Part shown: positions 8,550 to 17,346 of the stretch, one piece after another
Numbering within the stretch: the stretch's first letter is position 1
Layout of the letters: every line of letters begins with the position of its first letter
From: Aestuariivita boseongensis
Lineage (GTDB): Bacteria; Pseudomonadota; Alphaproteobacteria; Rhodobacterales; Rhodobacteraceae
Assembly: GCF_001262635.1 (NCBI RefSeq)
Contig: NZ_JXYH01000041.1
Location: 1 to 35,281, forward strand
Length of the DNA: 35,281 bases
Direction of reading: 5' to 3'
The notes under the pieces: generated by a model
Told to the model about the DNA's origin: nothing
Seen by the model: only the letters and a program-made list of their open reading frames with translations
The model's database searches: none
Position numbers and translations under genes: made by a program

Positions 8550-9443
8550 TCAAGTCCTTTTGCGGGGATCGACGATGTCACGCAGACCATCGCCAAGCAG
8601 GTTGAAGGTGAAGACAGCAAGCATCAGCCAGAGGCCGGGGAAAACCGCAAGCCACCACTCACCCGAGACGATGAAATTCGCGCCCTCGGCCACCATGATC
8701 CCCCATTCAGGGGTCGGCGGGCGCACGCCAAGGCCGATAAAGCTCAGACCTGCCGCGTTCAGGATCGCCCAGCCCAGATTGAGCGAGACCTGCACCATCA
8801 TCGGCGGCAGCGCATTGGGGAAGATGTGCACCGCCAGCACGCGCAGGTCGCTGTTGCCCGACAGCTTGGCAGCCTGTGCGAAACCCGCGTTGCGGCGAAT
8901 GTTCACCTCGGCCCGGACAAGGCGGGCATAGAACGGAATGTTGATGATCGCCGTGGCATAGATGATGTTTTCCACCGTGTTGCCCAGAGCTGCGACCACC
9001 CCCATAGCCAGCACGAACAGAGGGAAGGCCATGATCGTGTCGAGGCAACGGTTGAGCACCGCGTCAAGCCACCCGCCCCAATAGCCGGCGATCGAGCCAA
9101 GGACGGATCCGATTACAAAGCTCAGGGCGACAGCCGCGACCGAGATTGTCAGATCAAGGCGCGTTGCCACAACAACGCGGCTGAACACATCCCGGCCCAG
9201 GTTGTCCGTGCCGAACCAGTGGTCCCAGTTGGGGGGCTGCAACGCCCTTGCGCCATTTGTTGCAAGCGGGTCATAGGGCACCAGGGCAGGGCCGAAGAAA
9301 GCGCAGCCCAGAAAGAAAGCCAGCATCGCGAAGGCCAGCATCGTGACCGGGTTGTCTTTCAGGACATAAGCGATGTGCCCGAGTGTGGTGTCACCTTTGC
9401 GCGCAGCAGTTTTGGGTTGTTGAGAAGCTGTCATATCGGCCAT
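8550..9443 (-). CDS. DppC-type ABC permease
   Basis: 297-residue inner-membrane protein of the DppC/OppC family. It has an N-terminal helix near residues 32-54, a periplasmic segment containing HWFGTDNLGRDVFSR (the OppC N-terminal signature) and then the five-helix BPD_transp_1 core with the EAA-type loop around ARLVRAEVNIRRNAGFAQAA. It forms the translocation pore with the DppB-type protein encoded upstream. The ATG at 9443 shares its A with that gene's TGA stop (GTGATG), so a GTG start three bases earlier is also possible. Substrate specificity is set by the binding protein, not by this subunit. Confidence 0.92.
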   Translation of the reverse strand: MADMTASQQPKTAARKGDTTLGHIAYVLKDNPVTMLAFAMLAFFLGCAFFGPALVPYDPLATNGARALQPPNWDHWFGTDNLGRDVFSRVVVATRLDLTISVAAVALSFVIGSVLGSIAGYWGGWLDAVLNRCLDTIMAFPLFVLAMGVVAALGNTVENIIYATAIINIPFYARLVRAEVNIRRNAGFAQAAKLSGNSDLRVLAVHIFPNALPPMMVQVSLNLGWAILNAAGLSFIGLGVRPPTPEWGIMVAEGANFIVSGEWWLAVFPGLWLMLAVFTFNLLGDGLRDIVDPRKRT

Positions 9444-10462
9444 CACTTCAATCCGATGCGGGGATCGATCAGCGCGTAAGCGATGTCGATGATCAGGTTC
9501 AGCGCCACGAACAGAAGCGCCATGGCCAGCACAAAGCCCTGCACGGCCGCATAATCCGAGACCACAAGCGCCTCGACCGCATACGAACCGATGCCGGGCC
9601 AGGCGAATACCTTTTCAACCAGCACATTCGCGCCAAGAGTGAAGGAAAACACCATCCCAAGTGTCGTCACCACAGGCAGCAATGCGTTCCGGAAGGCGTA
9701 TCCATACAGGACCTTGCGGGTGCCAAGACCCGCGGCGCGGGCGGTGCGGATAAAGTCCGAGGACAGGGCCGACAGCATCGCCGCGCGGGTCATGCGCGCG
9801 ATGGGGGCCAGGGTGAACAAGGCAAGCGTGGTCGCGGGCAGGATCAGCTGTTTGAGCGCGCCGAACCATGTCTCCCAGTCGCCTGCCAGAGCGGCGTCAA
9901 TCAGGTAGAACCCGGTGACATGCGGTGGCGACAGATAGATGAAATCCAGCCGCCCAAGAGGCGATGGCGCAATCCCCGCGAGGTAATAGAAGACATAGAT
10001 CAGAACGATCCCGGTAAAGAAAGTTGGCATCGACACACCGGCCGTGACCAGAATACGGCACAGATGGTCCACCCATGTACCGGGTCGTGTGGCCGCGAGA
10101 ACGCCCAGGGGGATGGCAATGCCGCAGGACAGCAGCAGAGCAACAAGCGTCAGCTCAAGCGAAGCCGGCAAGCGCGCCGCCAGATCGGACATCACCGTTT
10201 GACCGGTCGTCAACGAGGTGCCCAGATCGCCGCGCGCAAGATCCCCAACGTAATAGAAGAACTGCTGAAACAGAGGTTTATCGAGGCCAAGCGCCTCGCG
10301 AATTTCCGCAATCGACGCCTCGTCCGCTGCCGGTCCGGCGAAATACGCGGCGGGATCCCCGGGCAGGGCGCGCGTGAGGATAAACGATATCACCACCACG
10401 CCCATCACCACGGGGATTGCCTGGGCCACACGGCCCAGGATCATTTTCGACCGTCCGGCCAT
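9443..10462 (-). CDS. DppB-type ABC permease
   Basis: 339-residue inner-membrane protein of the DppB/OppB family. A first helix (about residues 10-32) is followed by TRALPGDPAAYFAG, the typical N-terminal periplasmic signature. The permease core has the EAA loop (TRAAMLSALSSDFIRTARAAGL) and the C-terminal VEKVFAWPGIGSYAVEAL, both classic for DppB. The ATG at 10462 overlaps the binding-protein stop by one base (TGATG). A longer frame extends upstream to 10564 but lies inside the preceding gene and would add an implausible tail. It pairs with the DppC-type protein. Confidence 0.92.
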   Translation of the reverse strand: MAGRSKMILGRVAQAIPVVMGVVVISFILTRALPGDPAAYFAGPAADEASIAEIREALGLDKPLFQQFFYYVGDLARGDLGTSLTTGQTVMSDLAARLPASLELTLVALLLSCGIAIPLGVLAATRPGTWVDHLCRILVTAGVSMPTFFTGIVLIYVFYYLAGIAPSPLGRLDFIYLSPPHVTGFYLIDAALAGDWETWFGALKQLILPATTLALFTLAPIARMTRAAMLSALSSDFIRTARAAGLGTRKVLYGYAFRNALLPVVTTLGMVFSFTLGANVLVEKVFAWPGIGSYAVEALVVSDYAAVQGFVLAMALLFVALNLIIDIAYALIDPRIGLK

Positions 10463-12084
10463 CAAGCTGGCGCCGAGATGAGAGGACGCACATCCAGCTG
10501 GCGGTGGAACCAGAACTCGTATCCCGAAGCTCCGTTCATCGCCACGTTCAGGGCTGGCTGCCAAAGCGGAATGCGCGGCAGGTCCTCAAAGGCGATCTCG
10601 AACATACGCTTGATCTTCGGCGCGTATGACGGATCGTCCATCGGGATGTGGAGCGTGTCGTCCACAAGCTGCTCGATTTCCTCGTTCAGGTAGTTCGAAG
10701 AATTGAACAGGTGACCGTTCTTGTAGGCCCAGAAGAAATAATAGTCGGGCGTGTTCAGCCAGCCGCCGAAGTTCTCCAGATGAAGTGGCAGACGTTTCTC
10801 GACCAGGGCGGCGGTGCGCCAGTTCGCTCCGGGGATCTTTTCGATCTCGGCCTTGATGCCGATCTGTGCGAAAGCCTCCTGCATCAACAGCGCTGTCGGC
10901 TCCATCCAGTCGGCTAGCCCAAGGCTGATCGACAAAGGCACCTCGAAGCCGGAGGCAAAGCCCGATGCAGCCATGTGCTCCTTGGCCTTGTCCATATCGG
11001 TCATGTAGGGCGATTTGCGCGGCCATGCGGTGTCGGTGATCTCGGCCTCGCCACCCCACATCGGCGCACCCCGACCATAGGCAGCTGTCTGGAAAATGGC
11101 TTCGTACGGAATGGCATAAGCCAGCGCCTTGCGCACATTGGCGTCCTGGAAAGGCTCGAAGTTGAAGTTCGGGCAAAGACAGTGAATGCAGTTTTCAATC
11201 GGCGTCGAATAGACGTCCACGCCATCCTTCGCATCCAGTTCTGCGGCATCCTTGTTGGGGATGTTGAAGGACATCTGCACATCCCCGCGCTCGATCAGCG
11301 CGCGGCGGGTTGCCGGGCTTGGCACTTCGCGCACGATCACGCGTTGGAAACTGGGCAGCGGACCGCCAACCCAGGCGTCGTTGCGTTCATAGACCAACTG
11401 CTGGCCCTGATCCCAACGCGCGACCTTGAAGGCACCGGACCCTGCAGGCGTGGTATGGAGATACTCCATCGCCCAGGGATCTTCCTCGGTTGCGTTGGCT
11501 TTGGCGACTTCCGAATTGATGATGAACGGGACCGGCACCGCGAGATCGGGCAGGGTCAGTTTCGAGGGTTTGTCCAGCTTGATGACAAATGTCTCATCAT
11601 CGACGGCTTCAAACTGCTCGGGGCGCTCAAGTCCGCCGGCCTTCATCTGAACAGTCGGGAACCCGCCCGCGGACACGGCGCGGTCAAAAGACCATTTCAC
11701 ATCGGCAGCCGTGACTTTGCGTCCGTCCCAGAACGTGGCGTCGGACTTGATCTTGAACGTCATGACGAGACCATCATCCGAGATCGTCCAGCTTTCCGCC
11801 AGCTCCGGTTCAATCACCGAATAATCATAGGACAGTCCCCCGCCGGGGGTGTCCTTGGTGCCAAAACTCACCAGCCGGTCATAGCAGTTCACCGCAACCT
11901 GGTAAGACGCGCGGTTGGTTCCGGTACGGTGCAGGTCAAGGCTGTTGATCGTTTGGCCCGAGACCACGACGATTGTGCCGCCAGACTGGGCCTGTGCGGG
12001 CATCGCCTTGAGGAAGGGAAGCATCGCCGCACCCACGGTGCCGCCGGTCAGTTTCAGGAAAGTTCTTCGGGAAGTGTCGGTCAT
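10462..12084 (-). CDS. ABC transporter solute-binding protein, family 5 (DppA/OppA type), Tat-exported
   Basis: 540-residue periplasmic protein. The N-terminus has a twin-arginine signal (SRRTFLK at residues 5-11), a hydrophobic stretch and PAQAQ near residue 33, so export by Tat is expected. The mature part follows the SBP_bac_5 pattern: ELAESWTISDDGLVMTFKI, then WDGRKVTAADVKWSFDRA, then NVRKALAYAI. It binds a peptide-like or other small ligand and delivers it to the two permeases. It is first in the operon, with AAAGGA upstream of the ATG at 12084, and faces the LysR gene across a 139-base divergent promoter. The ligand is unknown; the amidase at the operon end hints at an amide or ureido compound. 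Confidence 0.9.
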   Translation of the reverse strand: MTDTSRRTFLKLTGGTVGAAMLPFLKAMPAQAQSGGTIVVVSGQTINSLDLHRTGTNRASYQVAVNCYDRLVSFGTKDTPGGGLSYDYSVIEPELAESWTISDDGLVMTFKIKSDATFWDGRKVTAADVKWSFDRAVSAGGFPTVQMKAGGLERPEQFEAVDDETFVIKLDKPSKLTLPDLAVPVPFIINSEVAKANATEEDPWAMEYLHTTPAGSGAFKVARWDQGQQLVYERNDAWVGGPLPSFQRVIVREVPSPATRRALIERGDVQMSFNIPNKDAAELDAKDGVDVYSTPIENCIHCLCPNFNFEPFQDANVRKALAYAIPYEAIFQTAAYGRGAPMWGGEAEITDTAWPRKSPYMTDMDKAKEHMAASGFASGFEVPLSISLGLADWMEPTALLMQEAFAQIGIKAEIEKIPGANWRTAALVEKRLPLHLENFGGWLNTPDYYFFWAYKNGHLFNSSNYLNEEIEQLVDDTLHIPMDDPSYAPKIKRMFEIAFEDLPRIPLWQPALNVAMNGASGYEFWFHRQLDVRPLISAPA

Positions 12085-12126
12085 GGCAGGTCCTTTTCGT
12101 TGGAGGAGGGCATTGCGCCAGACCTG

Positions 12127-12185
12127 CCACTATCAAGTGGTGCAAACAAATGTTAAGAATGAACCATAGTGGTGCGTTTTTTGCA
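12127..12185. promoter_or_regulatory. Divergent control region between the binding-protein operon and lysR: candidate LysR operators
   Basis: The spacer holds ordered repeats. GTGGTGC occurs at 12137-12143 and 12169-12175, exactly 32 bases (three helical turns) apart. CCACT-ATCA-AGTGG at 12127-12140 is a short inverted repeat. TGCAAA at 12141-12146 is mirrored by TTTGCA at 12180-12185. This is the sort of multi-site layout expected for a LysR-type activator that also controls its own gene. No T-N11-A site can be assigned with certainty. Confidence 0.4.
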
Positions 12186-12223
12186 TCGCTCAAGAAGCGC
12201 CCACCCAAGACGGGACCCGCCGC

Positions 12224-13108
12224 ATGCGCCACCTTCGCATATACGACATGATCGAAGCCGTTCACCGCTCCGGATCCATCCGCAAGGCCGCCGAGGACAC
12301 GAACATCACGGCCTCGGCTCTGAACCGGCGTATCCAGGCCTTTGAAGAGGAATTCGGCTCTGAGATATTCGAGCGCCTGCCCCGGGGGATGCGTCTTAAT
12401 CCGGCCGGTGAGCTTCTGTTGCACCATATCCGGCTGCAGCGTCAGGATTTGGCCCGCGTTCATGGCCAGGTGGCAGACCTGTCAGGCATCCGCCGGGGGC
12501 ATGTCAAAATCGCCTGCTCACAAGCGCTGCTGCCCTACTTTCTGCCGCGCGAAATTTCAAAATACCGCGCCGAGTTCCCCGATGTGACATTCACCGTCAA
12601 TGTCCGCGACCGAATCCAGGCCGAGAAAGATCTGGTCAATTTCGAAAGCGATCTGGCCCTGGTGTTCGAACCTGCCCATATGGTGGACTTCGAAATCCTG
12701 CATTCCGTTCATCAACCCGTCATGGCGGTGATGTCAGCGGCGCATCCCTTGGCGGGCCGAGAAAGCCTGCGCTTGCGCGATTGCCTGGAATACGACCTGG
12801 TGTTGCCCGCCTCCCAGTTCGGGGTTCGCATGCTGCTTGATCAGGCATCGGCCCGGATCGGAAGAAAGCTCGAACCGGTTCTCGAAACGGACAGCTTCGA
12901 TATGGTGCGCCATTTTGCGGCTTACGGACAGGGCATCGGGTTTCAGATCCCTGTCGGGCTGAACGCCCTTGCCCGCCCCGACATGGCCTTTGTGCCCATC
13001 TCGGCCCGCGATGTCTCGGGGGGAGAGCTTTACCTTGGCCATCTTCGCAAGCGCACCTTGCCGGTTGCCGCTTTGAAGTTCGCCAATCAGATTGCCTCGG
13101 CACTTTGA
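12224..13108 (+). CDS. LysR-family transcriptional regulator
   Basis: 294-residue DNA-binding protein. The N-terminal winged helix-turn-helix occupies about residues 1-60, with the recognition pattern SGSIRKAAEDTNITASALNRRI. A linker helix and a periplasmic-binding-protein-like effector domain (about 90-290) follow. It is divergent from the Tat-SBP/permease/ATPase/amidase operon, which strongly suggests it controls those genes in response to the imported compound or a breakdown product. Cyanuric-acid-type atzDEF operons are likewise controlled by a LysR protein (AtzR), but this one lies beside a transporter instead. The ATG at 12224 lacks a strong Shine-Dalgarno sequence. Confidence 0.9.
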   Translation: MRHLRIYDMIEAVHRSGSIRKAAEDTNITASALNRRIQAFEEEFGSEIFERLPRGMRLNPAGELLLHHIRLQRQDLARVHGQVADLSGIRRGHVKIACSQALLPYFLPREISKYRAEFPDVTFTVNVRDRIQAEKDLVNFESDLALVFEPAHMVDFEILHSVHQPVMAVMSAAHPLAGRESLRLRDCLEYDLVLPASQFGVRMLLDQASARIGRKLEPVLETDSFDMVRHFAAYGQGIGFQIPVGLNALARPDMAFVPISARDVSGGELYLGHLRKRTLPVAALKFANQIASAL

Positions 13109-13291
13109 GGGCCGGGGCGACAGTCGCGTGTGATTGGACGGTCCGGGCTGTTCTCTCAGTGACCTCTGCAGGTTTGATCGGTGTCAATGCATCTGCCCTC
13201 GGATCATGCAAGTCTTGCCGTGAAACACCGTGAAATGGTGACGGATGCAGGCGCAGCTTCGCTTGCGCTGAAGGCAAGGAGGAACAAGACA

Positions 13292-13903
13292 ATGAGACTA
13301 TTCGCAACAGCGGCTACGGTGATCCTTATGACTTCACCGGCCCTTGCCGGTTCGTATGAGGTCAGATGCGAAACCAAGCAGGTTCCCTATCAGGAAACGG
13401 TGAAGGGCGGCAGCCCCGAGAAAGTGATCGGCGGAGCGATCGTCGGTGGCGTGATCGGCAAAGTCGTGACCGACAAGAATGCCGGCGCTGCTGCCGGCGC
13501 CATTGTCGGGGGAGCCATCGCCAATGAGACCAGCAAAAAGACCGTTACCAAGTACAGAGAGGTCGAAACCTGCACAAACGTCTTCATTCCCGAGCGCATT
13601 ACGGATGAAGAAAAGCTGCAGACTGTTCTGCTTGATCTGAACGAGGGCAAATCCGTCAGCAAGGAAATGACGATGGACGCGCAGTACACGATTGGCGTGT
13701 CCTATGACGGTAAATGGGGGCCGAAATCTCAACTGGCCGCCGAGAAATACCTCGCAAATCTCAAGCCCGACGCGCCGTTGTATTCACTGGTGGTCAACGA
13801 TGTCGTCATCGTCAGCTCGCCCGACGTCAACGCGATTGATGAGATGAAAGAGGCCCTGCTTGAAGCCGGTGTTGCCTCGCAGATCTTCATTGATCTTCAG
13901 TGA
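13292..13903 (+). CDS. Secreted glycine-zipper protein, function unknown
   Basis: 203-residue protein with a signal peptide (residues 1-19, cleavage after ALA) and a glycine-zipper region at about 47-77 (GGAIVGGVIGK ... AGAAAGAIVGGAIAN), as in 17-kDa-antigen/YMGG-like envelope proteins. Cys26 and Cys94 could form a disulfide. The C-terminal 70 residues (from about YDGKWGPKSQ) look globular and match nothing I recognise. There is no lipobox cysteine at the cleavage site, so it is not a lipoprotein. The ATG at 13292 follows AAGGAGG at 13276-13282; the longer upstream frame is rejected. GC is visibly lower than in the neighbours (31 of 60 in block 13501-13560). It stands alone, with no operon partner. 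Confidence 0.75.
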   Translation: MRLFATAATVILMTSPALAGSYEVRCETKQVPYQETVKGGSPEKVIGGAIVGGVIGKVVTDKNAGAAAGAIVGGAIANETSKKTVTKYREVETCTNVFIPERITDEEKLQTVLLDLNEGKSVSKEMTMDAQYTIGVSYDGKWGPKSQLAAEKYLANLKPDAPLYSLVVNDVVIVSSPDVNAIDEMKEALLEAGVASQIFIDLQ

Positions 13904-14438
13904 TGCGCTGAAAGCTGACATGCTCAGCCGACCGCCGTCGGCGACAGGGCGCGCAGGGGCGGCTTGGGGCTTGGACCGGCTGCGTGCCAAAAGGCACGGC
14001 TTTTGCCCCGCTCGGAGCCACTCTCCGGCAGGGGATGCGTTTATCTGGAAGGAAATGGCGTCAGGGGGCGGGCCCGCTGAATGAATGACGGTCCACGGGC
14101 CCCGGGTCGTAAATCCGGAACCTGTGAAAGACGCGCTGGAAAAACCATCGTCCTGATCGCGCCACCGGGTGCCAATCCGGCGACAATGCTGCAGCGGGGA
14201 AGGGTGTAGCGCATCAACCTTGCCGGGCTCTTACACCACCGTGCGCAGCACCTGTCAGGCCGGGCTTGCCCCCCGGCATTCCGCTGCCTATAAGCGGGCG
14301 CATGAGCCAGCATTGCCTGATCATTATTCGAATTATGTCCCCGGCGCTCTGATCCCATGAGACGCCGGGCAAAGGTGTTTGAGCCATCGCACCGCCCCTT
14401 CGACATTTCCGCTAAAGACGATCCAAAGGACGCCACCC
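13904..14438. other. 530-base gene-free stretch before ileS
   Basis: No convincing coding frame is present. It contains a hairpin GCCGAC-CGCC-GTCGGC at 13926-13941, a small stem GTGCC-AAAA-GGCAC at 13984-13997 followed shortly by TTTT (possible end of the upstream transcript), a stem GCCGGG/CCCGGC at 14259-14277, and the promoter candidate at 14266-14294. I see no T-box or tRNA. Confidence 0.5.
14266..14294 (+). promoter_or_regulatory. Candidate sigma-70 promoter for ileS
   Basis: TTGCCC at 14266-14271 and TATAAG at 14289-14294 are separated by 17 bases, the best -35/-10 pair in the gap. It would give a leader of about 138 bases before the ATG. The -35 box lies inside the GCCGGG/CCCGGC stem (14259-14277). 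Confidence 0.45.
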
Positions 14439-17339
14439 ATGTGCGCCGACACCCCTGACTACAAAGATACGCTGAACCTTCCGAAAACCGATTTCCCCAT
14501 GCGCGCGGGCCTGCCCAAGCGCGAACCCGACTGGCTGGCCCGGTGGGAAAAGATCGGTGTCTATGACCGCCTGCGCGAGAAAGAGGGCCGCGCGCCCTTC
14601 ACGCTGCATGACGGACCTCCCTATGCCAACGGGCATCTGCATATCGGGCATGCGCTGAACAAGACGATCAAGGACATGATCGTGCGATCCCATCAGATGA
14701 TGGGCTATGACAGCCGCTATATCCCCGGCTGGGACTGCCACGGCCTGCCCATCGAATGGAAGATCGAGGAAGAATACCGCAAGAAGGGCAAGAACAAGGA
14801 CGCGGTGCCGATCAACGAGTTCCGCGCCGAGTGCCGCAAATTCGCCGAAGGCTGGGTGGATATCCAGCGCGAGGAATTCAAGCGCCTTGGCGTGACCGGC
14901 AACTGGGCCAACCCGTACCTGACGATGGATTTCCACGCCGAGCGGGTGATTGCTGAAGAATTCATGAAATTCCTGATGAACGGCACGCTCTATCAGGGCT
15001 CGAAACCCGTGATGTGGTCGCCCATCGAACAGACCGCCCTGGCCGAGGCCGAGGTCGAGTATCACGACAAGGAAAGCTTCACGATCTGGGTGAAGTTCAA
15101 GGTCGTGAACACTGGCGACGTGACGTTGGACAACGCCTACGTTGTGATCTGGACGACGACGCCATGGACCATACCGTCGAACAAAGCCGTCGTTTACGGC
15201 AAGGACGTCTCCTACGGTCTTTACGAAGTCACCGGTCGGCCCGAGGAGTGTTGGGCCCGGATCGGGGACCGCTATATACTGGCCGACAAGATGGCGGCGG
15301 ATGTTATGGGCCGCGCGCGGCTTGATGATACGATGTGGCGGCGTCTGTGTGATGTCACACAGGACGATCTGGCCAAGATCCAACTGACCCATCCCTTGAA
15401 CGCGGCGGATGGTTCCAATGCCGAATGGGACGACCTGCGCGATTTCCGCGCCGCCGAGTTCGTCAGCGACGAGGAAGGCACCGGGTTCGTGCATTGCGCG
15501 CCGTCGCACGGGATGGAGGAATACGAGCTTTACCGCGATCTGGGCATGCTGGATCAGGTGATCACCTATAACGTCACCGATGACGGCAAATTCCGCGATG
15601 ACCTGCCGTTCTTTGGCGGCAACTACATCCTGTCCCGCAAGGGCGGCGAAGGCACCGCGAACAAGGCCGTTATCGACAAGCTGGCCGAGGTGGGCGGGCT
15701 TCTGGCACGTGGAAAGATCAAGCATTCCTACCCGCATTCCTGGCGCTCGAAAGCGCCGGTGATCTATCGCAACACGCCGCAATGGTTTGCCGCCATCGAC
15801 AAGACGGTGAACATCGGCAATGACAGCTTCACCATCCGCGACCGCGCGCTGAGCGAGATCGACAAGGTCACATGGACCCCCAAATCCGGGCGCAACCGCC
15901 TCTATTCGATGATGGAGGCGCGGCCCGATTGGGTTCTGTCCCGTCAACGCGCCTGGGGCGTGCCGCTGACCTGCTTCACCAAGAAGGGCGCATTGCCCAC
16001 CGACCCGGACTTCCTGCTTCGGAATGAAGAGGTGAACGCACGCGTCGCCGAGGTGTTCGAAGCCGAAGGCGCGGACGCCTGGTATGAAGAAGGCGCGAAA
16101 GAGCGTTTCCTGGGCGGCATCGTGAACCCGGATGACTATGACCAGGTGATGGATATCCTGGATGTGTGGTTCGATTCAGGCTCCACCCACGCCTTCACCC
16201 TGCGCGACCGCCCGGACGGGACGGAAGACGGCATCGCCGATGTCTATATGGAAGGCACCGACCAGCATCGCGGCTGGTTCCATTCCTCGCTTCTGCAATC
16301 GGTGGGCACCACCGGACATGCGCCTTATCGCAATGTGGTGACGCATGGGTTCACGCTGGATGAGAAGGGCATGAAGATGTCCAAATCGCTGGGCAATATC
16401 ATCGCCCCGCAAGAGATCATCGACCAGTATGGTGCGGATATCCTGCGTCTGTGGGTCGCGCAGACCGATTACACCGCCGACCAGCGGATCGGGCCGGAGA
16501 TCCTGAAAGGCGTGGCAGACAGCTATCGCCGGCTGCGCAACACGATGCGCTTCATGCTGGGATCGCTGGCGGACTTTACCGAGGCCGACCGCACCGCCCC
16601 CGCCGACATGCCCGCGCTGGAGCGTTGGGTACTGCACCGCATGGCGGAGCTGGATGAAACCGTGCGGGCGGGATATGCGCGGTTCGACTTCCAGGGCGTG
16701 TTCCAGGCGGTGTTCAACTTTGCCACGCTGGATCTGTCGGCTTTCTATTTCGACATCCGCAAGGACGCGCTTTACTGCGATGGCGACACCCCGCGCCGCC
16801 GCGCCGCGCGCACGGTGCTGGACCTGTTGCACCACCGTCTGACCACCTGGCTGGCGCCGATCCTTGTCTTCACTACGGAAGAGGTCTGGTTGGAGCGCTT
16901 CCCCGGCGAGGACAGCTCGGTCCATCTGCAGGATATCCCGGAAACGCCTGCCGATTGGCGCGACGCCGATCTGGCCGCCACCATCGCCGATGTGCGCCGG
17001 GTGCGCCGCGTTGTGACCGCCGGGCTGGAACTGCAGCGGCGCGACAAGGTCATCGGATCCTCGCTTGAGGCCGCACCGGTGGTCCATGTGGAAGATGCGC
17101 GTATCCGCGATCTGCTGGCAGGGGTCGATATGGATGATCTGTGTATCACCTCGGGTCTTGCCATCAGTGCCGATCCGGCCCCGGCCGAGGCCTTCCGCCT
17201 GCCCGAGGTCGAAGGCGTCGGCATGGTGTTCGAGAAGGCCGAGGGCGAGAAATGCCTGCGCTGCTGGAAAATCCTGCCGGATGTGGGCAAGCACGCCCAT
17301 GACGGCGTCTGCGGCCGCTGCGACAGCGCTTTGGGTTAA
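14439..17339 (+). CDS. ileS: Isoleucyl-tRNA synthetase
   Basis: 966-residue class I synthetase that charges tRNA-Ile with isoleucine using ATP in the cytosol. HIGH is at residues 68-71, KMSKS at 646-650, and the CP1 editing domain carries TTTPWT and GTGFVHCAPSHG. A C-terminal zinc ribbon uses Cys939, Cys942, Cys958 and Cys961. The length matches bacterial IleRS (about 940-970). The editing-site position usually occupied by Asp (HGxDD) is Glu360-Glu361 here (HGMEEY). The ATG at 14439 follows AAAGGA at 14425-14430; a frame extending back to 14379 is not needed. The gene is monocistronic by appearance, with a strong terminator right after it. Identification is certain. Confidence 0.98.
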   Translation: MCADTPDYKDTLNLPKTDFPMRAGLPKREPDWLARWEKIGVYDRLREKEGRAPFTLHDGPPYANGHLHIGHALNKTIKDMIVRSHQMMGYDSRYIPGWDCHGLPIEWKIEEEYRKKGKNKDAVPINEFRAECRKFAEGWVDIQREEFKRLGVTGNWANPYLTMDFHAERVIAEEFMKFLMNGTLYQGSKPVMWSPIEQTALAEAEVEYHDKESFTIWVKFKVVNTGDVTLDNAYVVIWTTTPWTIPSNKAVVYGKDVSYGLYEVTGRPEECWARIGDRYILADKMAADVMGRARLDDTMWRRLCDVTQDDLAKIQLTHPLNAADGSNAEWDDLRDFRAAEFVSDEEGTGFVHCAPSHGMEEYELYRDLGMLDQVITYNVTDDGKFRDDLPFFGGNYILSRKGGEGTANKAVIDKLAEVGGLLARGKIKHSYPHSWRSKAPVIYRNTPQWFAAIDKTVNIGNDSFTIRDRALSEIDKVTWTPKSGRNRLYSMMEARPDWVLSRQRAWGVPLTCFTKKGALPTDPDFLLRNEEVNARVAEVFEAEGADAWYEEGAKERFLGGIVNPDDYDQVMDILDVWFDSGSTHAFTLRDRPDGTEDGIADVYMEGTDQHRGWFHSSLLQSVGTTGHAPYRNVVTHGFTLDEKGMKMSKSLGNIIAPQEIIDQYGADILRLWVAQTDYTADQRIGPEILKGVADSYRRLRNTMRFMLGSLADFTEADRTAPADMPALERWVLHRMAELDETVRAGYARFDFQGVFQAVFNFATLDLSAFYFDIRKDALYCDGDTPRRRAARTVLDLLHHRLTTWLAPILVFTTEEVWLERFPGEDSSVHLQDIPETPADWRDADLAATIADVRRVRRVVTAGLELQRRDKVIGSSLEAAPVVHVEDARIRDLLAGVDMDDLCITSGLAISADPAPAEAFRLPEVEGVGMVFEKAEGEKCLRCWKILPDVGKHAHDGVCGRCDSALG

Positions 17340-17346
17340 GCCTTGC

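Noticed and set aside
7261-8931. 556-codon plus-strand open frame opposite the ATPase gene
   Set aside because: Antisense to a gene with all ABC motifs; its translation shows no recognisable domain.
14041-14436. Minus-strand 131-codon frame in the gap before ileS
   Set aside because: No ribosome site, arginine/proline-rich shadow composition and no family; more likely non-coding.
13904-14438. T-box or other riboswitch before ileS
   Set aside because: No T-box consensus or specifier structure could be found; T-boxes are not typical of alphaproteobacteria.
14412-15947. 511-codon minus-strand open frame opposite ileS
   Set aside because: Shadow of ileS in high-GC DNA.
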